Made by a program: the position numbers and the translations under genes. A stretch of DNA of 64,000 nucleotides from Toxonevra muliebris. Its lineage: Eukaryota; Arthropoda; Insecta; Diptera; Pallopteridae. Positions within the stretch are counted from its first letter, which is position 1, and each line of letters begins with the position of its first letter. Location: assembly GCA_963691655.1 (NCBI GenBank), contig OY829327.1:52526079-52590078 (forward strand), in the 5' to 3' direction. Under the pieces are notes generated by a model. It had not been told where the DNA came from, ran no database searches, and saw nothing but the letters and a program-made list of their open reading frames with translations. Shown piece after piece: positions 50,001 through 62,000 of this stretch.

Positions 50001-53000
50001 CGGGAGAACAAAACCAGATTGGTGGTTGTCGACCTGCCACTATGATTTTTTATTTCCCAGTAAACCCTATTTTTTACTAAAGATTCAAATATTTTAGGTA
50101 TAAGGGACAATTTTGATATTGGTCGATAATTAACTATATTCTGCTTAGGACCTGATTTGTGAAAAGTTGTAATAAATGATTCCTTCCAATCTTCCAAGAA
50201 TTCACCATTGACCAAGGACTTATTGAAAATTCGTGTTAAAGGTTTACACAGGTTATCCACACACATTTTTAGAAAGAGTTATCCGGACCGCACTTCTTAT
50301 TTACATCTAACGATAAAATTGCAGATCTGACCTCATCAATAGTCAGAGTTAGAGAGCCAAGATCAGTTAAAGGAAATCCCTTATAAACTTCATCGTCCTG
50401 AGTTACAGCCTCGTCATCGCCATCTAATACAAAATTTGATTCAAAGTATTCAGCAAACATATTGCAAATATCTTCTTCGTTATCAGAGTATTTATCTAAA
50501 TAAACCATATCCTTAGGAAAATCATTGGTTTTCTTTTTCCGACTTAGGTAAGACCAAAATGCTTTGGGGTTATTCTTAATTTCATTTTCAGTATCATGCA
50601 AGTATACATATACTCATTTTTCCGTGATGGATTGAGCTTATATTTCTTAAATTTCTTGTTCATAACATTTTTCAAATTACTAAGTCTGCCATTAAACCAT
50701 ATTGGGTTCCCGTTTCTTCTTACCCTACGAGTTGGAACAAATTTAATGAAAGATTCATTAATAATGTTCAAAAACTCAGTATAATTTTCATCGAGATAAA
50801 GTCCCGTATCAAATGCTGATTAATTGCTTTCACAAAATCAAACACAAATTCGTCCGTTTCTGCCGATACACTCTCGATGAGAGAAAGGTCCAAGTTAACC
50901 CTCTCAGGATTTTCGTACACATATGTGTACTTGAATTTGAACATTTTTCCTGACATTGATTTAAATGCCAACCAAACAATTTTGATATTGACGTCTTTGT
51001 TGTTTTTTCCTCTATCGTTCGGAATTTATTTTGTTACAATCGAAGCATAACCGTCGAAACTATTGTGACTTTTATGGGACAACCTCACTTTTTATTGTGC
51101 TCTCTTTTAATTTTTTTTTTTTGTCGCCAATTTCAAAAAATTATTAAAAATACTTAATAATAAAAAGATGCGTAAAAAACAAATTTCTTATGTAGATAGA
51201 ACCTTCCGCTGTCGATAGAGATACATTTTGTGTGCATACATGTGTCGGAGTATTTGAAAGCTCCCTGAACATTTTTTTGTAAAAATATGTGTACATCGCG
51301 TACGGCTAAACCTCGACATCTAAAAATTCGTGAATAGTATTTTTTGGCTATTTGGAGGCTCCTAAACACGAAAATCAACATCTCCACCACGGGAAGTACA
51401 CATTTCCCTGAGAGGGTTAAGCATAATAGCCTTATGGTGAAAACTGTTATTTACTTTTGGAAAATCAACTTCCGATAACGTCACGTCAAATTAAATTAAA
51501 GTCAACAAAAACTACATCTAAGATTCTACCTAGAGAATTACTAATCCCATTTAATTGCTTGAACCCAAGAGATATAATAGAGTCAATAAACTCAGAGTCA
51601 AGATTGTTCGTTAAATTGCATGGTAACTTACAAGATTCCTCATCCGAAAACTTCCATTTAATATTACCCAATTTAAAATCACCTAAAATAACTGGAAACT
51701 CATTGTCCTTAAGATGATTAACTACTTTCACAATGTTCATAAAATGCATAGAATAAATCTCAATATTAATATTCACACATTTTTATTTTAAATGAATTTA
51801 AAATGTTTCCAAGGTTATGTATGTATGAGTGCAATAATTTATCATTTCTAGAATGCTGATGAATACATGTTTTTATAGTCTTGTGTTTAGCCGTTTTATA
51901 ATGTTGGAATTAATTAGAGAAATTCTTTTCACTTTATTTTAAATGTCGTAAACTAAGAATCTGTCTTTGAAATACATTGACAAAAAGTTGAGAAACATAA
52001 GCACAGTGGATTACACGGGCTTGTGAAATGAGATTTTCAAAGAATAATTAAGAACAAGGAATATATTTAATTACACTGTCATTGCGAATAAATCCTTATT
52101 CTCAATCATATTCTAATTCTCAATTATATGAAACCTTTCAAACAAATGAGAAAATGTATTTACAAATAGTATATAAAATGATTAATTTATTACGAGTTAG
52201 AAATGTGTATGAACTATCTAATAATTGAGTCAGCGTTTATTTCAACTTTCCAAAAACTAGATAAGTATCTAGAAATATATAATAGGAAATAAATATTGAA
52301 GAATATAGTCGATGTAGAAAGATTTTTTTTGTGACTTTAGGATAAATATTTGCCAAATAATTTATGTTTATTTTCCATTATTTTATTATTTTTGAAACTT
52401 TATTTATTTTTCATATTTAAAAAGAAACAAAACGAAAACAAAAAAATGAAATCACAAACCATGATATGCACAATAAAAAGGTGGCACCCACACCTGTTCT
52501 TCACTCACACCAAAAATAAAAAGTCAATTAAATCAAAGTTTAAATTTCAAAAATTTCTATTCCATGGAGACTTTTTTAATATTTTTTGTTCTAACAAAAA
52601 GTCAAACACACATTTTTCACATACATATACCTAACTTAATTAAAATTTTGTAGCATTTTTTGTTCTAGAAATTTATGGATTTTGAACATTAAAAAAAAAG
52701 AAAAAAATTCAACATAGCATTTATATCAATAATTATGTTACTATATTTTATATTTTTAATTTATTATTTCAATTAAGTCGAAAATTTTGTTTGTTTTTGA
52801 TTGCTGCACGCGTAAACGAGCTGAAAGGAAATAATGCCTAGTGTGTCTGCTCAATTAAAGATGTCTACAAAAATGTACGACATATTCTGTTCTCAACAAA
52901 TACTCGTATCTCACCCATTATGAGAGTTGATTCTGAATGCATCTGCAACTTTTGGATCTGCTATTGTCTTTAAATGATCCCAAATAATATCATTGATTTA

Positions 53001-56000
53001 TTCGGAATGATAAGAAAATTAAATGTTCTCAAATAATATCACTGATTTATTCGGAATGATAAGAAAATTAAATGTCTTTGAAATATTTTTGTGGATATTT
53101 TTTTTTTTTGCTTTAACTTTTTTTTAACTTATGCTAAAATTTCTGTTAAAATAAAGTATTTCATTTTTTTCTATTCCATTATTTATTTATTTAATGGATT
53201 ACCTAGTACAACAAGATTTTAAATATTTTATAAATACTGCACTAGTCGTAGAAAATTTTGTTATTATAAGTACGTCAATAAAAATTAAATTAAATATAAA
53301 TATAAATTGCAATATTAACATTAAGAATGCAGAAGTAGAGTAACAATAAACAATTATAAAAAATAAGTTAACTCAAAGCAAACTGAATTACAGATTGATG
53401 AAATAAACCCACAGTAATAAATAAACTTCCACTAAAAAATATTCAGTGAAAATTCACTATTACAACAAATTAAAGGTTTTGTTAATTGTTTTGTATATAT
53501 CTTGTACTGCGACTTTTAATGCAAAAAAATTTCATTTCTTAATGTCCTTGTCTCGATTTAATTTGAATTTAAATGTTTAACCAGAAGGAAATAATCATAC
53601 TTCCAAATGATGCAATCGTGATATTTATAAGCTTTATTTAAACAAATTTTACGGACATCGCATTGTAGACATTGCACAACATTCCGCCACAAGTTATTTG
53701 AAAAATTTTACCTGTAAGTCATTGTCAAGAAAAATGGGGCATGGTAACCATTTTCTGCGGAAGAAATTGGAAAAATAATGCCTCATAAAAAATGGGAATA
53801 TCTAATCGCGAAATTACTTGAAGTATTAACATATCACATGAAGGCGTGGTAAACGTCGAAAAATAAAGTTAATATATGCCAAATAAAGCGGCTTGGACGA
53901 CTTATAATCATGAATACACTGAAAAAACCGGAGATTGTCAAAGCTACGAGCTTCAAAAAACTTATTATATCTGAAATTCGAAGTGATTTGAATTTGAATA
54001 TTTTCACAAGACGTATTGAAAACATTTTGTAAACATCTTACAATAAGGGTTAGCTTCCCCTAAACACTCATCACAAAAAGGAATGTTTCGAACGTGCAAC
54101 ATCACATTTGTAATGTACCGTTCAATACAATATTATATACTATACTTATTACCATGAGTGTATAATAAAAGTTTCTTTTTAAATATCACAGCATTGCTTA
54201 GTAATTGTAAAGTATTTGGCCGAGAACTCCAAAGATGATAGGAGGCTATAAAAATTACCTTTCTGACGTTAGACATGAGTGTTTTAGAAATGATAGTTTT
54301 TTTGATCTTGATGATCGTAAAAAAGTCAGTTTATTGTACAAGGTATGAAGGTTCACGAGTATACAATTAAGTAGGCAATTAAATGATGTTAGGTTGGAGT
54401 GGCTGTCGAGAGACACACTTAAGCCTGAACGACCCATAGTTGGACCTACAGCTTAACGCAGATTCCGAATGGCGGCGTGGCAATTTTTTATCGGCTTGGT
54501 GGTTTTGCCATTACCAACCAATGTGTGTACTTGCACTATCTTATAATTCTCATAAACTTTATATTGATAGTGAATATAAGAAAGTTATAAAAATTAACCA
54601 CCAGACGAAGACGGGAATCGAACTCGAACCTCCCAGATGGAAGTCTAGCGCACTACCCACTAGACTCTCTAGGTCGTCTCAATTAAATGATATTCGAAAT
54701 ATTTTTTAGCATACTCAGAAACATGGTCTCTTCATGCGAGTCCAAAGGCATATCGGGCAACGTTATTAAAAGACATGTTTAGTTTGTAATTGCTTACACT
54801 ATCGCAACCTGCAAAAATTTCACAGCCATATAGTAGTTTGGGTATGAGGAAAGGCTTTGTCAACAGCAATCTTATTCTATATGGAGTATGAAACTGAGTA
54901 ACCAACAACACACGCTGTTTTCCAATGGCGGCTCTGATGTGGTTATTTCATGTTAAGATGCGGTTAAAAATGATGCCAAGACTTATCGCAGTATCAACAA
55001 AATCAATAGAATCTCTTTCAGTGTAACAACAGGCACTCGAGAGAGATCGATACACTTCTTAGAGATTACTAGGCACTTGGATTTGTTTAGATTTAGAGAC
55101 AGACCATTTTTAAGAACCCAGTTTTAAACTAGACTAATATTATAATCCATATGTGCATTTTCTCTGTAAAAACTGCATTTGGTCATCTACAGCCGTCATC
55201 GCATAGATTCGATAGCGTTGACTCGATACCCACATAGTATCGATACTTTTACTCATTTCTTGTATCGAATAAAAGTATCATTGCCACTGAAAATATCGGA
55301 AAAAAGTATCGAGTCCGTACTTGCAACTAGAAGACAAACAAGCATTTTCAGTTGTGTCCAGTAGAGGAATTATATCCATATGGTGGTTCGGCCTATTTTG
55401 TATGTTAAGAAATATTAGAAAAAGGCATTAATATATTAAAAACTAAAATTACTTTCGTTTAATTTTTGTACTTTCGTTTAGCTACTGAACATTAATAAAG
55501 ATTGCTGGGGAACTAATTTAAGAAATTAAAATTTTCTACTCAGTTACAAATATTTAAGTTTAAACAATAGAATTTTATGGGAAATTTGTTTTTAGAACTT
55601 ATTAACCCTCTATCTACCTTAATTATGGGTAGTTTTTGCTACATGGGTCAAAAAAACCCATAAATAAGGGTTGCAGAGGATTAATCTATTCTAGAAAAAT
55701 ATTTTCCATTGAAATTTTATTATATTAATCACCCATTTTCCAAAATTTTTTATTTTTTCTATTAGCAACTTGAAATTATTACGTGTACCGAAATTCAATT
55801 CACTGTGACAACTCCTTCAATTTTTTTTTTTGTATGGAGTTAAACTATGCCCCGTGCCAATAAAAACGCAACACCCTATAACTATTGATAAATCCTAAAA
55901 AACCCAACTTTGTATTTTTTATTATATATGTTAGACATTTCTATATATTTTCTGTTAATCTAAAACAAAGTTTCAATCCGTAGAAGAATATTTTACTTAC

Positions 56001-59000
56001 AAAAAAAAAAAAAGTTTCATGTTAGGTCTGTTTTATCAAGTTCTATTGAGAACACTAAAATAGCAAAATGGAATAAAAAAATTTATTTTCCAATCAAATT
56101 AATAGTTAGTAGGAAGATAAAAAGCATGCAAGAAATGCATAAAATTTAAGCAGTGATGCGTTTTTATTGGCATGGGGTGTATGTTAACTGTGTGATCTTT
56201 TAGTTGTCTATATTTTCTGTTTATTTTCTTAACCACTGGCTTATCACGAAGGGCTTCTGTTACCATTAATTTCTTGCCTATTGAGGGTAATCTCTGGACC
56301 TAACCTTTCTTTATACTAGATTATACAATTAAAAAAACCAAAAGTACAAAAATTAGAGCGCCATCCACAGTCAAAATCAATTTAAAGATTTATTAATTAC
56401 CTTGAAAACTAGAATATGTATTTCTAGTTTTCACATGAAACATGCCTTATAAACACGGCGGGCAGGAAGCGACGATAGGTTGCATAAAAATGTCGACAAA
56501 AACTGAAAGTAGGAGTGTATTTGCTGACGATTACAGGTGAAAAATCCGTTTGGAATGAAATCCTAGGTGCTCCTCTTTCAAAGATATCCATGTTTTACAT
56601 ACAGTAGGTGGATAAAGTAAGATGTCAAAATGAAAAGAGAACTTTAACACCAAATATCTTCTCAAAAATAGATAGCTTTAAACTTAAATGAAATGGACTT
56701 TTTTCTGGCTTTAAAGACATCTGAAAGAAAAAAAATGTTTCAAGATATATGTACACGTATGGTTTTATAAAATTTGTGTCATTGGAAACCAAGTTGAACG
56801 CTTATAAGCTCTTTAAGCTCAGAAAAAACGTACCAGTTGTTGAAGAGAAAATCTTAGTAGTTAATGTTTTCATCATTTCAGATCACAAAACTAAAATAAA
56901 ATTTTTAAAAAAGTACTGGAATTTATTCAATGAAAAAGACATTTTATTTTCATTTAGCCCTGACGCAACATCAAATGGTAATCTAAGCACAAATTGAAAA
57001 TGTGTTTTACAGACCACGCTCCCCAAACTAACGAGTTATAGAGGAAAATGATGAATAATAGTTTGGGAAAAAATGCTCCAAACCGATGTAAAAATCTTGT
57101 TTTCATCATAGAATACGAATTCACTAAAATTGTCATAGAAAAAGGTGGTACTATTGGATGCTAAAGCTTTTACATCATCGTACTGTCACTTAGTAATATT
57201 AAACTTTAAAAGAAAATCAGAACTAAATTTGTTAAAGTTTTCTTTTCATTTTGACATCTTACTTTATCCACCTACTGTATGTAAAAAATTGGATATCTTT
57301 GTCTTAATCGTCAACAAATACACTCCTATTTTCAGTTTTTGTCGACATTTTTATGCAACCTAACGTCGCCTGAAAAAAATGCATAAAAGTTTTCAATCTA
57401 GCTCAGTATCACTTTTAAATTTTACAATAGATTGGGGTAGTGTTGTATTTTTAGAGGGTTTTAGTTTCTTTTCGCTCGGGACTTAAAGCCAACACACAGA
57501 AAATTATTTTCCTACGCTGAAGGGTAACTACGGCAAATAAAATTGTGCCACAAGGGAAAATTGTGATCAATTGAATTTAAATGAGTTATTATTTTTGATG
57601 AGGTGACCATGACTGAGCTCCTTTTTTGTTTTCTCCTACATATACATATGTTTTGAATATTCTCGCCATTATTTTGACACATAAAATAAATCATTGCCAT
57701 TTTAAATATCAGCAATTATTTTAAAATGAGCATAATTAGAGCATTTATGATGGTGATGATTTGTTGTTATGAGTTTTTTAATTTTTATGCGCAAATAAAT
57801 AAAACAGCTGCATGCCATATGCTAACAAAAAATAATACAATGAATTTGATTTAATTATTTTTTAATATTTTGGATTTATAATTTTAATTTTATGATATAA
57901 AAACACACACACTCGCAAGCACACACACATATGTTAATATTTTAAGTGCACAAGAAAAATATTGTTTATGCTAAATTATTTAGCAACAATATTACTAAAT
58001 AATAATAAAATAATGATAATAATATATTCGCGATATGTGAAATAAATATCTAGCAATTCAAAAAATGTGCACGCAATGCTTTCAGCTTTCAGCATTAATT
58101 TTATGTTTTTTTTAAATGTTTATAAGCAAATTTAATGAGCTTAGCGATAAACTATTTTAAATTAACAGAAAAGCAAAACTAAACACAACAGTAAAATCAG
58201 ATGCATACATAGCGGGGAGGGGGAGAGGAGAGGCTTAACCCCTGATGAAAACCACATAAATTTTAATCGCTGTCATGAAATATAACAAATTTTTAAACTA
58301 AATAATTTAAACCGCCCCTCTTTAGGAATTTTCTGGACCCGCTACTGGATGAATACATATTAAAATACTTTTTGAGATAAATATAACATACATATGTAGA
58401 TATTTATCTAAAGATTTTCAGATTTTCATTCGATGATTTTTCTATTTGTTGAATTTTGAATTTAGCGATGTGTAAAATTTATGTGTGATATTTAGATTTA
58501 GTTAACTGTTGCGCGTCGTAAATTTGTTTTTTCACGCTAACTTTTAGCTTCGAGTTGTTTATAATATTTTTTCACTTATATAGTATTTTTCACAATTTTA
58601 AGGCTAATTAATAGATTTATTGACATCTACCAGGGGGCGTTTATTTATTTATATATATAGTGTATGTGAGAAGGTGTTGTTGCACACATGTGCCGAACAT
58701 TTTTGTAGATCAAAGATTCTGCTTTTATTTATTTCTTATGATTTTCTTTGTTTCCTTACTACTTATGTATAAAGAAAGATCAATGCCCTCTATTTAAATA
58801 CATTCACCCAGCGGGAAAATAAGCATTAGTGGTAATATCGGCAGCGTCTCTTTGTTAAAAAATTGATGTAGCTTATTTTGATCACTACATATCAATGAAA
58901 GATAAATGCTGACATCGAGCACTGAACTTGTTTTTTTTCGGAGCAGACAATCAGGCACTCTTTGTTCCAATTTTGTTCTTTTCCACAAAAAAATTTCTTT

Positions 59001-62000
59001 CACTCTATGAATATGTATTGTTATTATTATTATAGAGGTTCAACTATTTGTAGCGAAACCTATAAGATCTATGCGTAGAGTACTTCATACAATCCAATCT
59101 CCGTCAAATCTATGGTTGCTAGTTCAGTACTACCCTGGTATTTCATTTTTTTGTGGATATAATATTTACCGATTTTACCAATTTTATATATTTACTGATT
59201 TTACCAATGGACCTGCAATGCTCTGTCAGAAATTTAGTTGATATAGGGTAACTGGTTCAGTTGAGAACAATACAGAATATAATAGTTACCCAGAAATATT
59301 TTGGCCTGCCTCAAAGCAAAGAGTTCTTGCTTCTTGTTTATCTTTTTCTGTCTGAGTAGTCCCTTAATTAGGATGTTTTCAATTTCACAAAAGGATTTAG
59401 GTACATGATTCAGTTCGCTACGAAATCTCGACTGTTGGTTCTTTCGCCTAGGACCCAGCAAACGGCATCTTTACAGTTCCACACCAATTTAAAGATTACC
59501 TCAATGAAGCTTAGCACTCGAATTGCAGCTCGTTATAATGGGAATGCCACTTTTTTGGTACATTGTGCTTCTCTTGATATGTGCTTGAAAATTGCTATGA
59601 TATTTTTAAAAGGGCTTAAAGTATTTGATTTTTGATCCAAAGTTTACATTTTATTTATTTTTATATATGATGTTTTGTTTATGTTTTGTTTGGTTTTAAC
59701 TATGAGATAGTAAGTTTAACTAAAAATTTTCTTTTATTATTTTTTCTTTACAGAATTTTGAACCTGTCGCATATCCAAAAAATAACTATGGCAAATTCTA
59801 CACAGGAGACTCTTTTCTTGTCATGAATGTAAGTTACTTCCTTTCTTTGGTTGCACTGTTTCTGCTATCGTTTCTCTACACATACATACACACACATCCA
59901 TACAGTAATTGCAGTATAAATACTTGTATGAAGAAACTTTTATAGAAAACTCATTAAAGATTGATTTAATTGCACCTTAGGGGCAAAAGTACACGTACAT
60001 AGTGTATGTGTATTTTATGCTGTATAGCATAAAAACGCTATGGAAAAAGCGCACAATTTTCACAGCTTACAAAAATATCAGAACATATACGCATTTACGT
60101 ATGGGTACCTCAAGCTGAAAATACATGCTGCAACTGTGTGCGTCATGCATTTCCTCTGCTATTTTCATCCTCTTCCTTCCCATCTTTAGCTAACTGCTGT
60201 TTCCCCATATGCTCTTATGTTGTTGGTTGGTTTTTCTTTTGCATTTTTTTTTTCTTCCTTCAGACCGTCGAACATAAAGATAAAAAACTCTCCTGGGACA
60301 TACACTTTTGGTTGGGCTCGGAAACTTCCGCCGATGAAGCTGGTGCTGCTGCTATTTTAGCCGTGCAATTGGATGACCTACTTAATGGTGTCCCAGTACA
60401 GCATCGCGAAGTTCAGGATCATGAATCACAATTGTTTTTGAGCTACTTTAAGAATGGTAAGTTTTCAAATTTGCTACTGTTTGCTATATTAATGGGTTAC
60501 AAAAATAAAAACCAAAAGAGAAAAAGTTTATAGCATACCATGTTGCTCTATGTAGAAGTTGAAGTTGCATCAGAAGTTGCAGGTGTTAAGAAAAACTTTC
60601 AAGTTTACTTAACTTTACAAATAGATGTCGCTTTTAGTTTTGTGTTCATGGTTTCTTAACTAACACTAAGTATAGCGGCGATATTTATTTTAAATCTTTG
60701 TTCAAATTCTTAGATTAGTAGAATAACAACAAGGAAGTTGTTAGAGATGAACCGACATTTTTGTAACAGCGAAATTCACAGTCACAGGCTGTAGTTGTAG
60801 CAGGCAGCAGAATGAGTATCACTATTTAGAAATATAGATGGGAATTAGAGCGTAGAAGAAGTAATAGTTAATCATAGTAACTACGCGAGCAGACACAGTA
60901 ATTCAAATAAATACATCAAATCGTAATAATATTTGCAAGAAATCACTGTTATTTCATTACAATCTGAAAGAAAAATAAATAAGACATAGGTTTTATCCAT
61001 GGCTATATTTTCATTACTTCTTTCCCCCGTTCAGGTGTACGTTATGAGCAAGGCGGTGTCTCCAGCGGCTTCAAACACGTACAAATCAACGATGGTGGCG
61101 AGAAACGTCTCTTCCAGGTTAAAGGCAAACGTAATGTGCGTGTTCGTCAAGTCAATCTGTCCGTATCATCAATGAACAAAGGAGATTGCTTCATACTCGA
61201 TGCTGGCAATGAGATTTTAGTTTATGTTGGCGAGCAGGCAAAACGTGTAGAGAAATTGAAAGCTATTAGTGCAGCAAATCAAATAAGAGATCAAGATCAT
61301 CATGGGCGTTCAAGGGTTAATATTATTGGTAAGCTTCTGATTTTTGAATAATAATAATAAGACATGTTTAATTTTTCCATGATTATCTACTTGTGCAGAC
61401 GAGTTCAGCTCCGAAAGTGACAGACAACATTTCTTCGATACACTTGGCACCGGTTCTCCTAGTCAAGTGCCCGATGAGTCAACCGATGAGGAAGATGGTG
61501 CCTTCGAGACTCATGAAGCTAATACAGTTACACTCTACAAGGTTACCGATGCCACTGGTAGCTTGAAGGTTGAACAAATCTCGCAAAAACCTCTGCGTCA
61601 AGAAATGTTGGATTCCAACGATTGCTTCATTTTGGATACCGGTTCCGGTATTTATGTTTGGGTTGGACGTGGCTCAACGCAAAAGGAGAAAACTGATGCT
61701 ATGATTAAGGCGCAAGATTTCTTGCGTACTAAGAAATATCCAGCATGGACCCAAATACATCGCATTGTTCAGGATGCTGAATCCGCACCATTCAAGCAGT
61801 ACTTTGCCACTTGGCGTGATGTGGGCATGGCACATACCCGTCTGATTCGTTCTGCAATGGGTTACGATACCGATGATTCCGAGTTCGATGACATCGATGA
61901 CGTTGATGCTGTGGTGAAGAATTTGAAGAAGAGTGGAGGTCGTGCAATTGGCTTTATGCCTGATAATGGACAAAACGATATTGAAGAAGTGAGTTGAATA

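Larger units (their letters stand above)
48863..51785 (-). mobile_element. Jockey/CR1-like LINE, endonuclease fragment to 3' tail, defective
   Basis: From right to left on the minus strand: an APE endonuclease fragment ([12 protein letters not shown], about 51700-51660), a linker, then reverse transcriptase ([16 protein letters not shown] at about 50110, [14 protein letters not shown] at about 49940, GVPQGS at about 49765, MYADDVK at about 49690). A thumb region ([17 protein letters not shown]) and a C-terminal segment ([15 protein letters not shown] at about 49170) follow, then the tail (AAATA)n at 48957-48975. Frameshifts and stops separate the blocks. A piggyBac-like MITE sits at 50899-51416, and a 16-base G run (49208-49223) interrupts the frame. 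No RNase H is seen, as expected for Jockey/CR1. Confidence 0.88.
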
